Positions 53,049 through 62,126 of a DNA stretch of 64,000 nt are shown piece by piece. The notes under the pieces were generated by a model. That model was not told the DNA's origin, made no database searches, and saw only the letters and a list, made by a program, of their open reading frames with translations. The first letter of the stretch is position 1, and each line of letters starts with the position of its first letter. Source of the stretch: an uncultured Chloracidobacterium sp. Its GTDB lineage: Bacteria > Acidobacteriota > Blastocatellia > Pyrinomonadales > Pyrinomonadaceae. A program made the translations under genes and the position numbers. The stretch spans positions 310,001 to 374,000 of the forward strand of contig CAKZGE010000003.1 of assembly GCA_936914845.1 (NCBI GenBank), written 5' to 3'.

Positions 53049-54950
53049 TCAAGCTTCATTCAACTTTGCTTTGATCTTTTTTGCGTTCTTCGGCACCGAT
53101 TCGACAACGGTCGTCGTTGGCGGTTCCGTCGGTCTATTCATCCGGTTGATCAACATTTGCTGGCCAAAGCTGACGATATTTCCAAAGAACCAATAAAGCA
53201 GCAATCCGGCCGGTGCGGCCCACATCACCCACAACATCATCACCGGCATAAAATACGTCATCATCTTTTGCTGCATTTGCTGTTCCGGGGAAACAGCCGG
53301 TGCGGTCGGTGTAAATTTCATCGAAAGGGCCATTGAGATCGCAAAGGCAAATTCGAGTATATGGAAAGGGTCGCCGGCAGACAGGTCCGGCAGCCACAAG
53401 AATGTTGCCTGACGGAAATCCAGCGAAATGGTTACGGCCACATACAGAGCAATGAGCAGCGGAAACTGTAACAGCATCGGCAAACATCCGCCGATCGGTA
53501 AGGCATCTTTGGTCAATCGCAGCTGCTGCATCTGCAGGTCGCGCATTCGCGGATCATCTGTTGCAACACCTTTTTTCTGCAGAGCCTTGATCTGATCTTG
53601 GATCTCTTTCATCTTCGGCGCATTGCCGGCGGCCTTTTTGAAAGATTTAGATTGCGACCAACGCAGCGGGAACAACAGCGAATAGAACAACATCGTGAAA
53701 ACGATGATCGCAACCCCGTAATTGTGCACAACCAGATTGATGTAGTGAAGTGCATACAACATCGGCGGAGCCAGCGGGCGAGCGACGAATGAAAGCCAGC
53801 CGTAATTGATCAGATCGCGAAGATCGATCGGACGGCCTACTTGTTCCGATACGACGGGGCCATAATCGCCGAGAGTAAAATAATCTTTCGTGCCCGTATA
53901 GATACGTGTCGGCGTTCCGTCGGTAGTGACCGGAACAAATGCCGTAACCAAATGGCGTACGCGGGTGGTGCTTTCGCGGCGAGTGATAAACGCAATGATG
54001 CCGTCGTGGTATGGTTCGACGGGCTGTTCCCATTTCGTCGCCCGATATTCCAAACCCGGCGACGGAGCTGCCGGAACGGCGACCATTGCAAAATAGGTAT
54101 CTGCTACGCCCGCCCAATCAGCATTCCCTTCGAATTGCTTGGTGGCTTCGTTATTTACATACGTAAAATGGGTTCCATTGTAGCGTTCATCGTCGGCCGC
54201 AACTATTCCGATAGCTTCAGATTCGATGTGGTAAAAATTATGGACCTTAATGCCCTGATCGCCGATGCTCGGCCCGACCGCGATCTTGGCGGGAACGGGC
54301 TGGCCGTCCTTTTTCAAGGTGAGTCCAAGATCACTTACAAAATTATCCGCCCGGAAAAGAAAAGATTTTTTGATCTCAATGCCGCCGCCGGTCAGCGTAA
54401 AATCGATAGTTCGCTCTTCGCCGGGCTTCAGCTCTATGGAATCTTCGGTGGTCGAGATCTCGTAGTTCGTATTGTTTGCCAAATTGTCCAAGGCCGGGTC
54501 GGCGCTCAGCAGACGAAAAGGTAATTCACGAGGGCTGCGTTCGGCCCCATCGGGCGAGATCAGCTGCAGCGGCTTATCCGGTCCATTCAATGAGGCGTCT
54601 GCCCAAAGAACACGATCGCCTTTGCTGGAACTGTTCTTGATCAAGACCCAGCTGCTGGCAACGGCACCTTTGGCGTCAAGCTTTACTTCGTAAAGCGGGC
54701 TCTTTATCGTTATGACCCGATGCGGATTATTTGCCGTGTCTGCCGGCAGCGGAGCAGTCTGTGCGGCCGGAGCAGGAGATGCAGCGGTTTCCGCCGCAGG
54801 TGTGCTCGCGGCTTGCGGTTCGGCCGTGTTCGCGCTAGGTTCCGGTGCCTTTTTGGGGGCGAAAAAATACGACCAGCCGAAGAAGATAAGGATCGAAAGG
54901 CCGGCCGCCAGCAGAAAACGTGATTGATTTTGATTATTAGAATTTTCCAT
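53049..54950 (-). CDS. yidC: membrane protein insertase YidC
   Basis: A 633-residue Gram-negative type YidC. First membrane helix FLLAAGLSILIFFGWSYFF, an Ala/Pro-rich stretch, a large periplasmic domain (about 80-370), then the conserved five-helix insertase region with YALHYINLVVHNYGVAIIVF, the basic loop, LPIGGCLPMLLQFPLLIALY and a C-terminal Lys-rich tail. It inserts inner-membrane proteins alone or with Sec. The form with a long periplasmic domain supports a diderm host. Confidence 0.97.
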   Translation of the reverse strand: MENSNNQNQSRFLLAAGLSILIFFGWSYFFAPKKAPEPSANTAEPQAASTPAAETAASPAPAAQTAPLPADTANNPHRVITIKSPLYEVKLDAKGAVASSWVLIKNSSSKGDRVLWADASLNGPDKPLQLISPDGAERSPRELPFRLLSADPALDNLANNTNYEISTTEDSIELKPGEERTIDFTLTGGGIEIKKSFLFRADNFVSDLGLTLKKDGQPVPAKIAVGPSIGDQGIKVHNFYHIESEAIGIVAADDERYNGTHFTYVNNEATKQFEGNADWAGVADTYFAMVAVPAAPSPGLEYRATKWEQPVEPYHDGIIAFITRRESTTRVRHLVTAFVPVTTDGTPTRIYTGTKDYFTLGDYGPVVSEQVGRPIDLRDLINYGWLSFVARPLAPPMLYALHYINLVVHNYGVAIIVFTMLFYSLLFPLRWSQSKSFKKAAGNAPKMKEIQDQIKALQKKGVATDDPRMRDLQMQQLRLTKDALPIGGCLPMLLQFPLLIALYVAVTISLDFRQATFLWLPDLSAGDPFHILEFAFAISMALSMKFTPTAPAVSPEQQMQQKMMTYFMPVMMLWVMWAAPAGLLLYWFFGNIVSFGQQMLINRMNRPTEPPTTTVVESVPKNAKKIKAKLNEA

Positions 54951-54987
54951 TAGAACTGTTCACAGCCATTTGTACCAAAGCCGCGAA

Positions 54988-55197
54988 TCACTTGACGGGG
55001 TCGTGCCCGCCCTTGCAAAAAGGCTGGCAACGTAAAAGCCGTTTGGCTGCCATCCAACTGCCGCGGACGGCGCCATAACGTTCAACCGACTGCCGCGCGT
55101 ATTCAGAACAGGTTGGTTCGAACCGGCATGCAGGCGCAAGAAAAGGCGATACGAACACCTTATAGAGACCTAAAATGTCGAGAACCAAAAATTTCAT
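54988..55197 (-). CDS. yidD: membrane protein insertion efficiency factor YidD
   Basis: A 69-residue protein with LGLYKVFVSPFLAPACRFEPTCSEYARQS, which carries the three conserved Cys, and the end LLRCQPFCKGGHDPVK. It helps YidC-dependent insertion. It lies between rnpA and yidC, the standard place. The ribosome site is weak, and the start lies just downstream of a strong inverted repeat. Confidence 0.95.
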   Translation of the reverse strand: MKFLVLDILGLYKVFVSPFLAPACRFEPTCSEYARQSVERYGAVRGSWMAAKRLLRCQPFCKGGHDPVK

Positions 55198-55207
55198 GAC
55201 CGTAAAA

Positions 55208-55311
55208 ACATTTTGCCACAGATAGCGGCCTACTTCACGGCCGCGTCAGCACAAAGGCGTTTTTGCCTCGTGCTGATCAGCCTTCTTTCGGCCCTTTCTG
55301 TGGCAAAATGT
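55208..55311 (-). repeat. multi-stem inverted-repeat element at the rnpA-yidD junction
   Basis: A perfect 15-bp closing stem (ACATTTTGCCACAGA at 55208-55222 with its complement at 55297-55311) encloses two further hairpins: GCGGCC/GGCCGC (55225-55230, 55239-55244) and TCAGCAC/GTGCTGA (55246-55252, 55270-55276) with an inner AGGC/GCCT. One closing arm lies inside the last rnpA codons and the other 11 bases before the yidD ATG. Confidence 0.8.
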
Positions 55312-55660
55312 CGTTGCTGAGCGATCCGACCGCAGCTATTATCCGTTCCAGCTCTTCGAGCGGAGCAGAAAGCTTTACCCTTGAGATCGGTCGGCGAGCA
55401 TTCAAAACCCAGTCAAAATTTTCGTTCAGGCCGCTCAGGGCGGCACGGTTCAAACGAAAAGCTTCGCGCAGCAACCGTTTGGCTCGTACGCGGTCGTGTG
55501 CTTTGCCAATGCCTTTCTTGGTCGCCGTTACGCCTAACCTTTGCCGGTCGATCTCGTTGGGCAAAATGAAAACCGTCATATAACGGCCTTCAAAACGCTT
55601 TCCCGATCCATAAACCCGCACAAATTCGGCACGCTTGCGCAACCGCTCATGCTTTGGCAA
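55277..55660 (-). CDS. rnpA: ribonuclease P protein component
   Basis: A 127-residue form counted from TTG 55660. The family pattern is clear: LRKRAEFVRVYGSGKRFEGRY, RLGVTATKKGIGKAHDRVRAKRLLREAFRLNR and a C-terminal FDWVLNARRP strand. It assists the catalytic RNA in tRNA 5' maturation. The frame has no ATG after rpmH and stays open without a stop through all of rpmH to an ATG at 55828, so a longer 183-residue form overlapping rpmH completely is possible. Confidence 0.9.
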   Translation of the reverse strand: MPKHERLRKRAEFVRVYGSGKRFEGRYMTVFILPNEIDRQRLGVTATKKGIGKAHDRVRAKRLLREAFRLNRAALSGLNENFDWVLNARRPISRVKLSAPLEELERIIAAVGSLSNDILPQKGPKEG

Positions 55661-55668
55661 CCCAAGGC

Positions 55669-55815
55669 TTAATAATGCTGAACCGTTAATCTTTTGCGTC
55701 CTTTTGCACGACGGCGTTTCAATACGGCGCGGCCGTTCTTGGTCGCCATACGAGCTCTGAAGCCGTGCTTTTTCGCCCGGCGGCGGTTGTTCGGTTGATA
55801 AGTTCTCTGCGGCAT
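55669..55815 (-). CDS. rpmH: 50S ribosomal protein L34
   Basis: A 48-residue protein with the near-invariant L34 sequence: MPQRTYQPNNRRRAKKHGFR, then ARMATKNGRAVLKRRRAKGR and a basic end. GGAG lies 8 bases before the ATG. It is first in the rpmH-rnpA-yidD-yidC-jag-mnmE block. The rnpA frame runs open across its whole length. Confidence 0.97.
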   Translation of the reverse strand: MPQRTYQPNNRRRAKKHGFRARMATKNGRAVLKRRRAKGRKRLTVQHY

Positions 55816-55965
55816 AATTGATCTCCATCTATTTCACGTAAAAGTGAAAACTTTAAAATTACCTATTTGGCGGTGTATTGTCAACAATTCAAACCAATAT
55901 TTAAGGGGTATTGATTAATGGACGCAGATTGGCGAAACTGTATATATAAAAGGAGATATGCAGCA

Positions 55966-56322
55966 ATGAGCGAAAAAAATGTAATAGACCCTGATACTTG
56001 GGATGAATTCTTTGCCGAGTTTTCAACGCGCAATCTCGGCCGGCGAGCCCGTTTTGAGCTGTTTAGCCAGGGCGGAGATTTTCGCGAAGAAGAGCAAGAG
56101 GGGTATTTTATTTCGGCCTCGATAGATCAAAATGTGGTCACAATAGACCGAAAATACACCGAACAGGAAGACGAAAAAGAGATGAGGGACGAGATCAAAG
56201 ACGTCCATGGCGTGGCCGTTCAGCCGGATACGGACGGAACAGACAACACACTCGAATTGACCGATCGAAACGGAAATATGACCGTGTTGCATTTTGAATC
56301 GACAGTTGACGGCGATTCGTAG
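55966..56322 (+). CDS. DUF5335 family protein
   Basis: A 118-residue acidic protein. It opens with DPDTWDEFFAEFSTRNLGRRARFEL, then a beta-rich middle and the end LELTDRNGNMTVLHFES, matching DUF5335. No function is known. The AAAGGAGAT site fits ATG 55966; the frame is open from 55918. Divergent from rpmH and convergent with purN. Confidence 0.8.
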   Translation: MSEKNVIDPDTWDEFFAEFSTRNLGRRARFELFSQGGDFREEEQEGYFISASIDQNVVTIDRKYTEQEDEKEMRDEIKDVHGVAVQPDTDGTDNTLELTDRNGNMTVLHFESTVDGDS

Positions 56323-56331
56323 CCGGTAATT

Positions 56332-56931
56332 TTAAGCAGAAAAAGTTCGTCGGCCGCGAAGTTCTATTTCGCCGGTCACAATTCGCCGCACAGCTTCGAT
56401 ATAGGCGTTATGCTCGAGCTGGAGAATTCTTGCGGATAGTGTCTCCGGCGTGTCTTCATCGGCTACTTTAACGATTTCCTGCAAGATGATAGCTCCGTGA
56501 TCTAATTTTTCGTCAACGTAGTGGACGGTGCAGCCGGAGACCTTTACACCGTATTCTATCGCCTGTTTCTGTGCATCCAGACCCGGAAACGCCGGTAAAA
56601 GGCTCGGGTGAATATTGACAATGCGGTTTGGAAAAGCCCGGATGAATTCCGGCGAGAGCAAACGCATATAACCTGCAAGGCAGACCAGCTCAACACCCCT
56701 TTTCTTTAATTCAGCAACGATCTCAGCGTCGTGTTCCGAGCGGATGCGGCCGCGGCGTTCGATCAAAAGCGTTTCAATGCCGCATTCGTCTGCTTTCAGT
56801 AACCCGGCCGCCTCGCCTTTATCGCTGATTACGACCGTTACCTCTGAGCCGGGAATTTTCCCGTCTGCCACGGCTGCCGCCAATGCCGCCATATTCGATC
56901 CGCGCCCTGAAATGAGAATTCCTATTTTCAT
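56332..56931 (-). CDS. purN: phosphoribosylglycinamide formyltransferase PurN
   Basis: A 199-residue enzyme. It begins KIGILISGRGSNMAALAAAV, has LVCLAGYMRLLSPEFI, the folate-site NIHPSLLPAFPGLDAQ and GCTVHYVDEKLDHGAII with the catalytic Asp. It transfers a formyl group to GAR in purine synthesis. Its ATG overlaps the purM stop by 4 bases (ATGA), so the pair is co-translated. Confidence 0.97.
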   Translation of the reverse strand: MKIGILISGRGSNMAALAAAVADGKIPGSEVTVVISDKGEAAGLLKADECGIETLLIERRGRIRSEHDAEIVAELKKRGVELVCLAGYMRLLSPEFIRAFPNRIVNIHPSLLPAFPGLDAQKQAIEYGVKVSGCTVHYVDEKLDHGAIILQEIVKVADEDTPETLSARILQLEHNAYIEAVRRIVTGEIELRGRRTFSA

Positions 56932-57974
56932 TGACTCTTGGTAAACAATACGGATCTGTCTCCGGCGGTGATCCTTCCGATCAAATAGGAATTTGCCGCT
57001 TGCCGGATCTCTGTCGCGTCGCTTTCGGAACAGACGACAACCATACCGATACCCATATTAAAGGTACGGAACATTTCGTGTTCGGTGACATTGCCTAGTT
57101 CCTGCATGAGACCGAAGACGGGCGGTTCGGGCCAAGAGCCGCGGTTTATTTCGACCGAGACATCTTCGGGCAGGATCCGCGGGATGTTTTCGAGAAATCC
57201 GCCGCCGGTTATGTGCGCGAGCCCTTTTATCAAGGGCCGTCCGGCCGTATCTTTTTTGTCGAGCAGCGGGCCGAGCTGCGGCAGAAAACTCTGATGTGGT
57301 TCAAGCAAGGCCTCGCCGGCGGTCTTTCCCAGTTCGTCAACAAATGTATCAACAGAAAAACCGGCGATCTCAAAGAACAATTTGCGGGCGAGCGAATATC
57401 CATTGGTCTGAAGCCCCGCCGCGGGCAAGCCGAGCACAATGTCGCCCGGTTTAATGTCATGGCCGTCGATCACATTTGCCCTATCGACCACGCCGACGAT
57501 AAAACCTGCCAGATCATATTCGCCCGCTGAATACATCGAAGGCATTTCGGCCGTCTCGCCGCCCAACAGCACACAGCCATTCTCGCGACATGCCCGTGCC
57601 ATGCCCTCGACCACGGCCGCTGTCACATCCGGTTCCAATATGCCGGTCGCAAAATAATCTAAAAAGAAAAGCGGGCGGGCTCCCTGAACCAAAATATCAT
57701 TAACGCAATGGTTTACCAGATCCGCTCCGACCGTATTATGAACGCCTGTATCAAATGCTATCTTTAATTTGGTGCCGACCCCGTCCGCGGAAGCCACCAA
57801 TATGGGTTCCGACATATTCGGAAAGGCGCCGGCAAACATACCGCCGAAGCTCCCGATCTCCGTTAAGGTGCGCTCATTAAAGGTGCTTCGGGCATATTCG
57901 CGGATGCGTTCCACGGCCTTGTTCGCATTATCGATAGAAACGCCGGCGTCGGCGTATGAAATTGGTTTGTTCAT
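56928..57974 (-). CDS. purM: phosphoribosylformylglycinamidine cyclo-ligase PurM
   Basis: A 348-residue AIRS. It begins MNKPISYADAGVSIDNANKA, with DGVGTKLKIAFDTGVHNTVG, the GGETAEMPSMY loop and HITGGGFLENIPRILP, all typical. It closes the imidazole ring to make AIR. The open frame runs to 58031, but ATG 57974 is the family start. Upstream of purN in a two-gene operon. Confidence 0.97.
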   Translation of the reverse strand: MNKPISYADAGVSIDNANKAVERIREYARSTFNERTLTEIGSFGGMFAGAFPNMSEPILVASADGVGTKLKIAFDTGVHNTVGADLVNHCVNDILVQGARPLFFLDYFATGILEPDVTAAVVEGMARACRENGCVLLGGETAEMPSMYSAGEYDLAGFIVGVVDRANVIDGHDIKPGDIVLGLPAAGLQTNGYSLARKLFFEIAGFSVDTFVDELGKTAGEALLEPHQSFLPQLGPLLDKKDTAGRPLIKGLAHITGGGFLENIPRILPEDVSVEINRGSWPEPPVFGLMQELGNVTEHEMFRTFNMGIGMVVVCSESDATEIRQAANSYLIGRITAGDRSVLFTKSQ

Positions 57975-58195
57975 CGCAGAGATCAGATCATTCGTAGATG
58001 GCCGCTGTCTGTTTTGACAACAGGAATTCACCTTTTGCCGTTGGTCTTTATGTCTTGAACATTATACGAAATGCCGTTCGAAACTTCATCTGCGCTCTTA
58101 GATTACCCCGCGAACCTGAAATATCGGCCAACTTTCGCATATGTTTATTGACTATTTCCGTCTTCGCCGTTTAGCATTCTTTCAAGGGATAAATT

Positions 58196-58579
58196 ATGAG
58201 TTTTACATTGCACGATCTGGGTTCGGAGAACTATGAGTTCAACGCCAGCGTATGGAATTGGAAGGCGATGCTGGAAGTGATCAAAAGCCTCGATGTCGTC
58301 AGCGAAGGAAAGTTACGGCAAATGAGCTATAACGCGACCGGTGTTAAGGTCGAGGTTGAAGACGCCCATTTGATCGGCGAAAAGATCGAGAGGGTCATTT
58401 TGCCAAAGCTGGAGCCGAATAAGCGGATCTATGCAGATCTTAGCATTACGGATGAACCGGACGACATGATGCTGCACAAAGACGGCGATGAACAATGGAA
58501 AAATTACAGCGTCGATCATGACCAATTGAAAGAGTTCGCCGCATTTTGCCTTCGTTCAAAAGGGTTTCAGGTCTATTAG
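58196..58579 (+). CDS. hypothetical protein, 127 residues
   Basis: A soluble acidic protein starting MSFTLHDLGSENYEFNASVW, with a helix-rich middle and ending in FAAFCLRSKGFQVY. I do not recognise a family. A separate ribosome site (AAGGG) precedes it, and codon use matches the neighbours. A TTGACT at 58148 could be a -35 element, but its -10 partner is weak. Followed 24 bases later by the DUF445 gene, possibly in the same operon. Confidence 0.7.
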   Translation: MSFTLHDLGSENYEFNASVWNWKAMLEVIKSLDVVSEGKLRQMSYNATGVKVEVEDAHLIGEKIERVILPKLEPNKRIYADLSITDEPDDMMLHKDGDEQWKNYSVDHDQLKEFAAFCLRSKGFQVY

Positions 58580-58603
58580 CAAGCCTGGTTTCTGGTTGCG
58601 AAT

Positions 58604-60232
58604 ATGGAATTTTTTCAGGACATTGCGAATTCGGTCGGGCCGTTCTTTAAGCATCTGTATGTTCAAATTGCCCTTTTGATCCTTTTCGCGACCGTCCATG
58701 GCTACGTCGGAGCCTGGCTGGCGGTACGAATGTTGTTCAGGCCGCGCAAACCTGTTCGTATTTTAGGTTTGACCATCTTTCCGCAAGGCATGATACCCCG
58801 CCATCGCGAAAGGTTGGCCGCGGCCATTGGCAAAGCGGTCGGCGAAGAATTGGTTTCTCAGGAAACCATTATGGAAGAGCTTTTAGGAAAGGAATTTCTG
58901 CGTCGAAAGATCAGAAGCGTGGTCGAATCGTATGCCGCGGGCCTTGTTGCTCAAAACTATCCTTCGCTGATCGAAGCCTTACCGGGCAATATGCGCGAAC
59001 CCGTGCTCGACACAATATCCACACTTCAATATAAGATATCGGAACAGATAGAAGAATTTCTCCGAAACGAAGATTCATTGGCAAAAATAACGGGTTTCGT
59101 TGAACGCAATGTTGACGAGCTGTTGTCAAAACGCGTTTCGGAGGTTGTGGACGAAGATACGACCGAAAAGATATTGGAATTTATTGCCGGCCGTCTTCGG
59201 TCGGCGGTACATTCGCCGGCGTTAGAAGCTCAAGTAAATGATTTCATATCTCGGCGAACGCGAGGGCTTTTGAATGGCGAGACCCCGCTCCGCGATATTT
59301 TTACCGAAGACGCCATAATTCTGTTGAAAGAAAAAGCGAATGACCAGGTCGAACCGGTTATCCATCGCTTGACCGAATTGGCGGCGGCGGAGCGCACCCG
59401 CGACCAGATCGGCGGTTTGATCAAGCGAGAGGTTCATCAATATTACGAACAGCTGCCTTTCTTTAAAAAGATATTCGTTTCGCGTGATAATTTGATCGGC
59501 GAGGTGGATGACCTGGTCAATGAAAGCTTGCCTAAACGAATAGAAGAAACCCTTAAGGGAGATTTTTTTGCGGCGGAAGCCAGGAATTTTATCGATGCGA
59601 CCATTGATGATGCTTTGGCGCGTCCGGTGCCGGAATTGATCGGAAATATAGCACCGGAACAACTTGAACGATTGCAGGCCCAGATAACTCGTTCCGTACT
59701 TGCTTTGCTGCAGAGCCCCGAAACGATCGATTCGGTAATGGCTTATCTGCGTGAGACCTTCAACAAACTGCGTCCACACAGCATAGACGCCATAATGCAG
59801 ACGCTCTACGCCGACTCCGAAGAAAAACTGAAACAATTTTTGACGTCGGCTTTGCTTAACGTTATCTCTCGCGGCGAAACGGCCCGCATTATCAATGCGG
59901 CGCTTTCGGCTCAGGTGGACAAATTGCTGTCTCGACCGATCGGCAAGATCGCGGACAGCATACCCGAAGAAAAACTTCGTTCGTGGACCGATTCTTTTGC
60001 CGATACCATCATCAACGCCATCCAGGAAAAACTGCCTGACGCGATCAGAGAATTTGACGTAGGCAACGTAGTACGCGAAAAGATAAATAAATATCCGGTT
60101 GAAAAGCTCGAATCTTTGGTTATGTCCGTTGCCAAGGAACATTTACGAACGATCGAATTGTTCGGAGCATTCTTTGGGTTTTTGATCGGTATGGTTCAGG
60201 CATTTCTTTCTTACTGGGCTTTCGCAAAATAA
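58604..60232 (+). CDS. DUF445 family membrane protein
   Basis: A 542-residue protein with membrane helices at both ends (about 15-40 and 515-540). The start YVGAWLAVRMLFRPRKPVRILGLTIFPQGMIPRHRERLA is the strong DUF445 signature. The long middle is amphipathic helix with repeated LLS/LIG and VD patterns, as in YheB-like relatives. The function is unknown; it probably spans or scaffolds the inner membrane. Confidence 0.92.
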   Translation: MEFFQDIANSVGPFFKHLYVQIALLILFATVHGYVGAWLAVRMLFRPRKPVRILGLTIFPQGMIPRHRERLAAAIGKAVGEELVSQETIMEELLGKEFLRRKIRSVVESYAAGLVAQNYPSLIEALPGNMREPVLDTISTLQYKISEQIEEFLRNEDSLAKITGFVERNVDELLSKRVSEVVDEDTTEKILEFIAGRLRSAVHSPALEAQVNDFISRRTRGLLNGETPLRDIFTEDAIILLKEKANDQVEPVIHRLTELAAAERTRDQIGGLIKREVHQYYEQLPFFKKIFVSRDNLIGEVDDLVNESLPKRIEETLKGDFFAAEARNFIDATIDDALARPVPELIGNIAPEQLERLQAQITRSVLALLQSPETIDSVMAYLRETFNKLRPHSIDAIMQTLYADSEEKLKQFLTSALLNVISRGETARIINAALSAQVDKLLSRPIGKIADSIPEEKLRSWTDSFADTIINAIQEKLPDAIREFDVGNVVREKINKYPVEKLESLVMSVAKEHLRTIELFGAFFGFLIGMVQAFLSYWAFAK

Positions 60233-60450
60233 ATTAAAAAAAATTGCAAGAAACATTTCCGTCCGCGTTCTTTGTGTCGCAGCGATATTTGCGGGAAAGG
60301 CATCGGGTTCTGAGAAAAGCCGAAGCTTCGTGAATAAACAGGCTGTTTCTGTTTGGAATGCGGTGTCGGTTTCGTGGGTTTGCGGCCGACTGAAAGAACC
60401 GCGCAGCAACCCGACGCCGCCGGAAAAAGCGGCGGCAAGGAAAGTAACAA

Positions 60451-60942
60451 ATGAATATCATTTCATTGGGAAGATCAGTATTGTTCACAACTTTTGCGGC
60501 TTCGGCCGTGTTCTTGGGTGCTTGCTCCGGCGAAACGACTTCGCCGAATAGAGCAGTTGCTACACCCACGCCGGCTGCTTCGCCAGCCGCATCGCCGATC
60601 GCATCGCCGGCCGGTTCCCCGGTCGCATCACCCAGCCCGGCGGCCGATGCCAAGACAACTGCCACCAAGGCCGATGCTTTGGCCGGAAAATGGGAAGGTG
60701 TCGAAGGAACATATTTGGACGTCGTTAAAAAAGGCGACAAATTTTCCGTCGATATCAAGGATCTCGACAAGGTCTCGACCTTTGAAGGCACTGCTAAAGA
60801 TGGTGTGATCGTATTCACACGCAATGGCAAAACGGAAACCATCAAAACGGCTACCGGCGCCGAAACAGGTATGAAATACCTGGAAAAGGAAAAGAACTGT
60901 GTCGTTATAACGAAGGGCAGCGAAGGCTATTGTAAAAAATAG
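60451..60942 (+). CDS. putative lipoprotein
   Basis: A 163-residue protein with a lipobox LGAC (residues 22-25), an Ala/Pro/Ser-rich low-complexity linker (about 37-65) and a compact C-terminal beta domain (LAGKWEGVEGTYLDVVKKG ... KEKNCVVITKGSEGYCKK) with two Cys that could bond. AAGGAAAG precedes the ATG. No named family. The gap 60233-60450 before it holds no supported gene. Confidence 0.78.
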   Translation: MNIISLGRSVLFTTFAASAVFLGACSGETTSPNRAVATPTPAASPAASPIASPAGSPVASPSPAADAKTTATKADALAGKWEGVEGTYLDVVKKGDKFSVDIKDLDKVSTFEGTAKDGVIVFTRNGKTETIKTATGAETGMKYLEKEKNCVVITKGSEGYCKK

Positions 60943-60970
60943 CTGACGTTGTGACTTCAGGATCCATAAA

Positions 60971-61001
60971 GGGGCTGTTCGGAAACGGACGGCCTCTTTT
61001 A
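60971..61001 (+). terminator. terminator after the lipoprotein gene
   Basis: 10-bp stem GGGGCTGTTC with GGACGGCCTC (three G-U pairs), 6-base loop, then TTTTATCTT. Confidence 0.75.
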
Positions 61002-61054
61002 TCTTCAACCGCATTCATAGCTCTGATAAACTACGATTGGCTTTCAAGGACAGC

Positions 61055-62107
61055 GTGGCAGAAATCGAACAAAACAAATACTGGCTATTTTCAGAAAAGA
61101 CCGATCTTTCGGTTTTTTTGGGCAGTGCCGCCGTTTCTGTGCTGCTGCTTGCCTTGGGCTGGCAGTTGGGCATTCTAAATGAAGATTCGCCGGAATGGAC
61201 ATGGGTCTCCGCCGTTCTTCTGATCGATGTGGCGCATGTTTGGTCCACTTCATTTCGCGTCTATTTTGACAAGGAAGAGCTCAAGCGGCGCGCTTGGCTG
61301 TATGGTTCGGTGCCGCTCATCGGATATGCTGTCGGCGTTGCCCTATATTCTGAAGGTGAATTGGTTTTTTGGCGTGTATTGGCGATCGTTGCGGTCTTTC
61401 ATTTTGTTCGCCAACAATATGGCTGGGTGGCTCTCTATCGGCGAAAGCTTGGCGAAACCGAGCGGTGGACGTGGTACATAGACGCCGCGGCCGTATATCT
61501 TTCTACGATCTATCCGCTGATATTTTGGATGACCAGCCTTCCGCGAAATTTCAATTGGTTTGTGGCCAACGATCTTATCGAACTCCCGCGGCTTCTGGCA
61601 GAAGTTCTATTTCCGATCTATATCGCTGCTCTTGCGGTGTATTTCGCCAAAGGGCTCTATCTATATTTTCGAAAAGATTTTATAAACCCGGGAAAAGATA
61701 TTGTTGTTGCGACAACAGCTATCTGCTGGTACGCGGGCATTGTATATTTCAATTCTGACTACGCATTTACCGTTACCAATGTCATTATTCACGGGGTTCC
61801 CTATTTTGCATTGATCTGGTGCTATGCCCGCCAGCGGCGAGAAACTGCCGGACCGGCATATCGATCGATGGCGAGCCATTGGATAGTATTTCTGGCAACT
61901 TTGTGGGCTTTTGCCTATGTCGAAGAACTGTTTTGGGATCGCGGCGTTTGGCACGACAAACAATGGCTCTTCGGCGAAAAATGGGACCTGCACGAATTCA
62001 AGGTCTATCTGGTCCCGCTGTTGGCGGTGCCGCAATTGACCCATTATGTACTTGACGGGTTTATCTGGCGGCGAAAAACGAATGAAAATTTTCGTCTGAT
62101 AGGGTAG
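61055..62107 (+). CDS. multi-pass membrane protein of unknown function
   Basis: About 350 residues with roughly nine hydrophobic segments and conserved-looking His and Trp positions: LLIDVAHVWSTSFRVYFD, VFHFVRQQYGWVALYRR, IIHGVPYFALIWCYARQRR and PLLAVPQLTHYVLDGFIWRR. The His-rich membrane pattern would suit a metal- or haem-binding protein, but I cannot name a family. GTG 61055 has AAGGA close upstream; TTG 61037 is the alternative. Confidence 0.78.
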   Translation: MAEIEQNKYWLFSEKTDLSVFLGSAAVSVLLLALGWQLGILNEDSPEWTWVSAVLLIDVAHVWSTSFRVYFDKEELKRRAWLYGSVPLIGYAVGVALYSEGELVFWRVLAIVAVFHFVRQQYGWVALYRRKLGETERWTWYIDAAAVYLSTIYPLIFWMTSLPRNFNWFVANDLIELPRLLAEVLFPIYIAALAVYFAKGLYLYFRKDFINPGKDIVVATTAICWYAGIVYFNSDYAFTVTNVIIHGVPYFALIWCYARQRRETAGPAYRSMASHWIVFLATLWAFAYVEELFWDRGVWHDKQWLFGEKWDLHEFKVYLVPLLAVPQLTHYVLDGFIWRRKTNENFRLIG

Positions 62108-62126
62108 TATTTTCCATAGAACCGCA

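Noticed and set aside
59222..60142. 306-codon minus-strand open frame
   Set aside because: It is fully antisense to the well-supported DUF445 gene and has the Phe/Arg/Gln-rich composition of a reverse-strand shadow.
60330..60551. 73-codon plus-strand frame before the lipoprotein gene
   Set aside because: Overlaps the lipoprotein start in another frame and shows no domain, ribosome site or protein-like pattern.
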